A stretch of 64,000 nt of DNA from Vanilla planifolia. Its lineage: Eukaryota; Streptophyta; Magnoliopsida; Asparagales; Orchidaceae. A program made the translations under genes and the position numbers. The DNA lies in NCBI GenBank assembly GCA_023846275.1, contig CM043870.1, positions 11,293,527 through 11,357,526 on the forward strand. The letters run 5' to 3'. Under the pieces are notes generated by a model. That model did no database searches. It saw only the letters and a program-made list of their open reading frames with translations, and was not told the origin of the DNA. How positions within the stretch are numbered: position 1 is the first letter of the stretch; every line of letters begins with the position of its first letter. Below are positions 62,056 to 64,000 of this stretch, one piece after another.

Positions 62056-62199
62056 ACATTTTTCTTAAGTGTTATAATTTGATTTGATCTTATATGATTC
62101 AACTACTATGGTCAATGTGGTGTAGTTTGACTTGTGTCTATCAACTCATAATTACCCATGAAATGTGACATAATTGTCTAATATGATGAGATCTTGAGG

Positions 62200-62865
62200 A
62201 ATGATAGTGCAATGTCATTGCTAATGTGTCTAAAGTGCATTATAGCTTTTTCAATTTAGTAATGACACGTAAGCATTGTACTTGTTTGATGCTATAATTA
62301 AAGACCACAGTAACTTGCTAATGCGTAATCGCTCAGTGATCTGTCATACTAGCCTAATCCAATATGATATGCAACAATGACAATATGATGAAGTTGACTT
62401 TGTATTCTTTGAGCGTACATGCCCAATGAAATGTTGAGAGGTATCTCCCTAGTATGAAGATGTCTAGATGTGAATAGTACAAGCATCCATGAAGCTTACT
62501 TGTTTGATGCAAAGATGAGAGGTAACATCATAGTAAAAAGCTATACAAATATAGACAGTGAGATTGTTGGAAAGATGTATATGTCTAATGTAGTTACTAA
62601 AAGCCTTGCCATAGAATGATGTTTTTTAGTTTCGGATAATAATGATAGAAATGGGGCATACTTTTTTGATATGATAACTAGAGATTATTGTAGTTGGCTG
62701 AAGAATAGTGCTTGATTGATCAAATGTACTTGTCCAAACTATGGGCAAATGCTAGAAAAACTATATTGTTGAAGCAATGTTGTGAGCATTGAGTGTATTT
62801 GTTCAATTTAGAGGTAGGTTTGTCATATTAGAGTGAAGATATGCAATTAAAAATAGTAACGACAT
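62200..62865 (+). repeat. 70-80 bp tandem array in the LINE 3' region (copy 2)
   Basis: Anchors of the form GAxxGTACxTGTxxAATG recur at about 62411, 62491, 62571, 62651, 62722 and 62791, with further diverged units near 62274 and 62340. Spacings are 80, 80, 80, 71 and 69 bp. It has the same unit family as the array at 16.3-16.86 kb but in inverted orientation, as expected from the inverted LINE. Confidence 0.8.
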
Positions 62866-63246
62866 CACATAATATGATGATGCTTTTCATATTATACAAA
62901 GAGTTTATGAATAGTGATTTTTTCTAATTTTTCATCATCAAACAAGGGCTAATCACTAGGGTTGATGCATCACACCTTAAAAGAAGTTTGAATTTTTGGT
63001 TGCTAAATTCATCATACTTGGTGGGTGCCTTTTAGTATTTAGGATGATGTTGTGGATAAAGCTATTGATTTTGAGTTTTTTTGCTATTTTTGCTATGTAA
63101 TTTACTACTTCATTGCCTTCTTTGTAAATAAAATTTTAATTAATAATTGTTGTTCCCAACCCTCAGCTCATTTGTTGAATGATTTTAAGCATCTTTCAAG
63201 AGATGTTTGCTTAACCATACATTATTTTTTGGAATGTATTTGTAGT

Positions 63247-63486
63247 CTATTTCAATGGTAATGTTTGTAGATCTAGGCTATTGCACAACTGAAGACTTAA
63301 GTATAATGCTGTTCCTTTAACTTGTATCATTGATTTGTTGGTAATGAAACTAGAGAAAGAATTTATTATTTTACTATGATGGTTACATATTAACACATGC
63401 AAACAAAACAATAACATTCTTTTAGAAGGGGAAACTATTTTACAACATTGTAGCAGTTTTATTATTGGAATGAGACAGAATGACAA
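63247..63486 (-). pseudogene. LINE RNase H fragment
   Basis: A 79-codon open frame within the LINE at the right end. Residues 38-70 match the RNase H piece of the 13.4-kb LINE closely (HHSKIINSFSSFITNKSM against HNHQEKIMKAFSTFIGNKSM). The catalytic start of the domain lies outside this open piece and looks decayed. Confidence 0.8.
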
Positions 63487-64000
63487 CCTAAGTGAACTTG
63501 TTGAAGGTCTGCTTCAAATGTATTAAGTGAGTAGAAAGCAATGAAAGATATTCTAGCAGTTGAAGATGACATTATGAATAATGTTATTTACTAATTAGTT
63601 TTTTTCTTAAAAATATTTAGATTTCTATAATTCTAGAGGTTCCAATAGATAAATAATGAAAACATTTAAATGATCCTCCGTAATGGAATGATTGTTTCCA
63701 TGCTTTGACCAGTGCAATAGTGATGTGGTTATCCTTTAGTACTAGCTTTTGGAATGTTAAGACTATTAGTAAAGATAAACAAAATTTTATTAGTCTTGTA
63801 GCAACTTATAGCTGCATGATCCATTGAATCTTTATTTGGATAGTGTGGGCTTTTTTATATCATCTGTAGGTTTGACTTTCTCAAAATATTGGGCTTAACA
63901 ATACTTTGTAAAATATTCTCCATATTAGAATATAGAGTTTTTAAGATATTTTGAGTTCTAGAATCTTTGCCTGAATTTCAATATCAATCCTTTACCTATG

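Larger units (their letters stand above)
62060..64000 (-). mobile_element. inverted relative of the 13.4-kb LINE, cut by the window end
   Basis: Read on the minus strand this is colinear with 15.3-17.0 kb. It has a pre-RNase H segment (63.5-64.0 kb), RNase H at 63486-63247 with NKSMIQVKGTALYLSLQLC (against NKSMIQAKGMALFLSHQLC at 15.8 kb), the coding tail, the tandem array, and the same 3' tail (GTAATTATGAG, then a CCACATTGACCATAGTAGTTGAATCA-type block, compare about 16910-17000). Similarity to copy 1 is clear but diverged. The 5' part lies beyond the window, so I cannot say whether it is truncated. Confidence 0.83.

Noticed and set aside
1..64000. A novel defence, toxin or biosynthetic gene system
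   Set aside because: Apart from the UBA2-like gene, every readable protein segment belongs to retroelements. No gene cluster, operon-like arrangement, CRISPR array or enzyme set is present in the window.

Overview
The window looks like nuclear DNA from a flowering plant. It is strongly AT-rich and holds one intact protein-coding gene surrounded by decayed transposable elements. A plant origin is supported by the intact gene, which belongs to the plant UBA2 (UBP1-associated protein 2) RNA-binding family, and by plant-type retroelements: Ty3/gypsy elements resembling the Tekay/Del chromovirus and Tat/Athila lineages, a Sirevirus-like Ty1/copia gag, L1-type LINEs, and tRNA-iMet-type primer binding sites. 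I cannot tell monocot from dicot with confidence. No rRNA, tRNA, CRISPR or bacterial-type feature was seen.

Layout. 1-5.6 kb: AT-rich sequence with no recognisable gene. 5.58-7.05 kb: the intronless UBA2-like gene on the minus strand, with a telo-box and a short upstream ORF in its probable 5' leader. 7.05-9.4 kb: AT-rich spacer. 9.4-11.0 kb: gypsy-LTR-like sequence (+) with short tandem repeats. 11.0-12.65 kb: one copy (minus) of an unclassified dispersed repeat, here called R1. 13.4-17.0 kb: an L1-type LINE (+) with a 70-80 bp tandem array in its 3' region. 17.0-22.1 kb: LTR-like AT-rich sequence, a palindrome-rich block and a long GAA tract. 22.3-24.8 kb: two adjoining R1 copies. 24.9-28.7 kb: a decayed Tekay-like gypsy element (+). 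28.7-33.2 kb: a decayed Tat/Athila-like gypsy element (+). 36.5-37.6 kb: a Sirevirus-like copia gag (+). 38.3-39.3 kb: a copia LTR start and polypurine tract on the minus strand. 40.0-42.2 kb: a small non-autonomous LTR element with both LTRs and a primer binding site. 43.0-45.0 kb: an LTR remnant and another R1 copy. 45.0-55.9 kb: a Tekay-like gypsy element on the minus strand with long LTR-like sequence and a readable but broken gag-pol. 56.3-57.3 kb: a copia 5' LTR with primer binding site (+). 58.7-61.6 kb: a second L1-type LINE (minus). 62.06-64.0 kb: a 5'-incomplete inverted relative of the first LINE, with the same type of 3' tandem array, running off the window end.

The genes do not form a pathway. 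One expressed-looking gene sits in a nested, old transposon landscape. Every retroelement protein I could read carries many stops and frame changes. The most unusual signals are the tandem array shared by two LINE copies, the four-copy R1 family, and a recurrent 16-bp near-palindrome in three AT-rich blocks.
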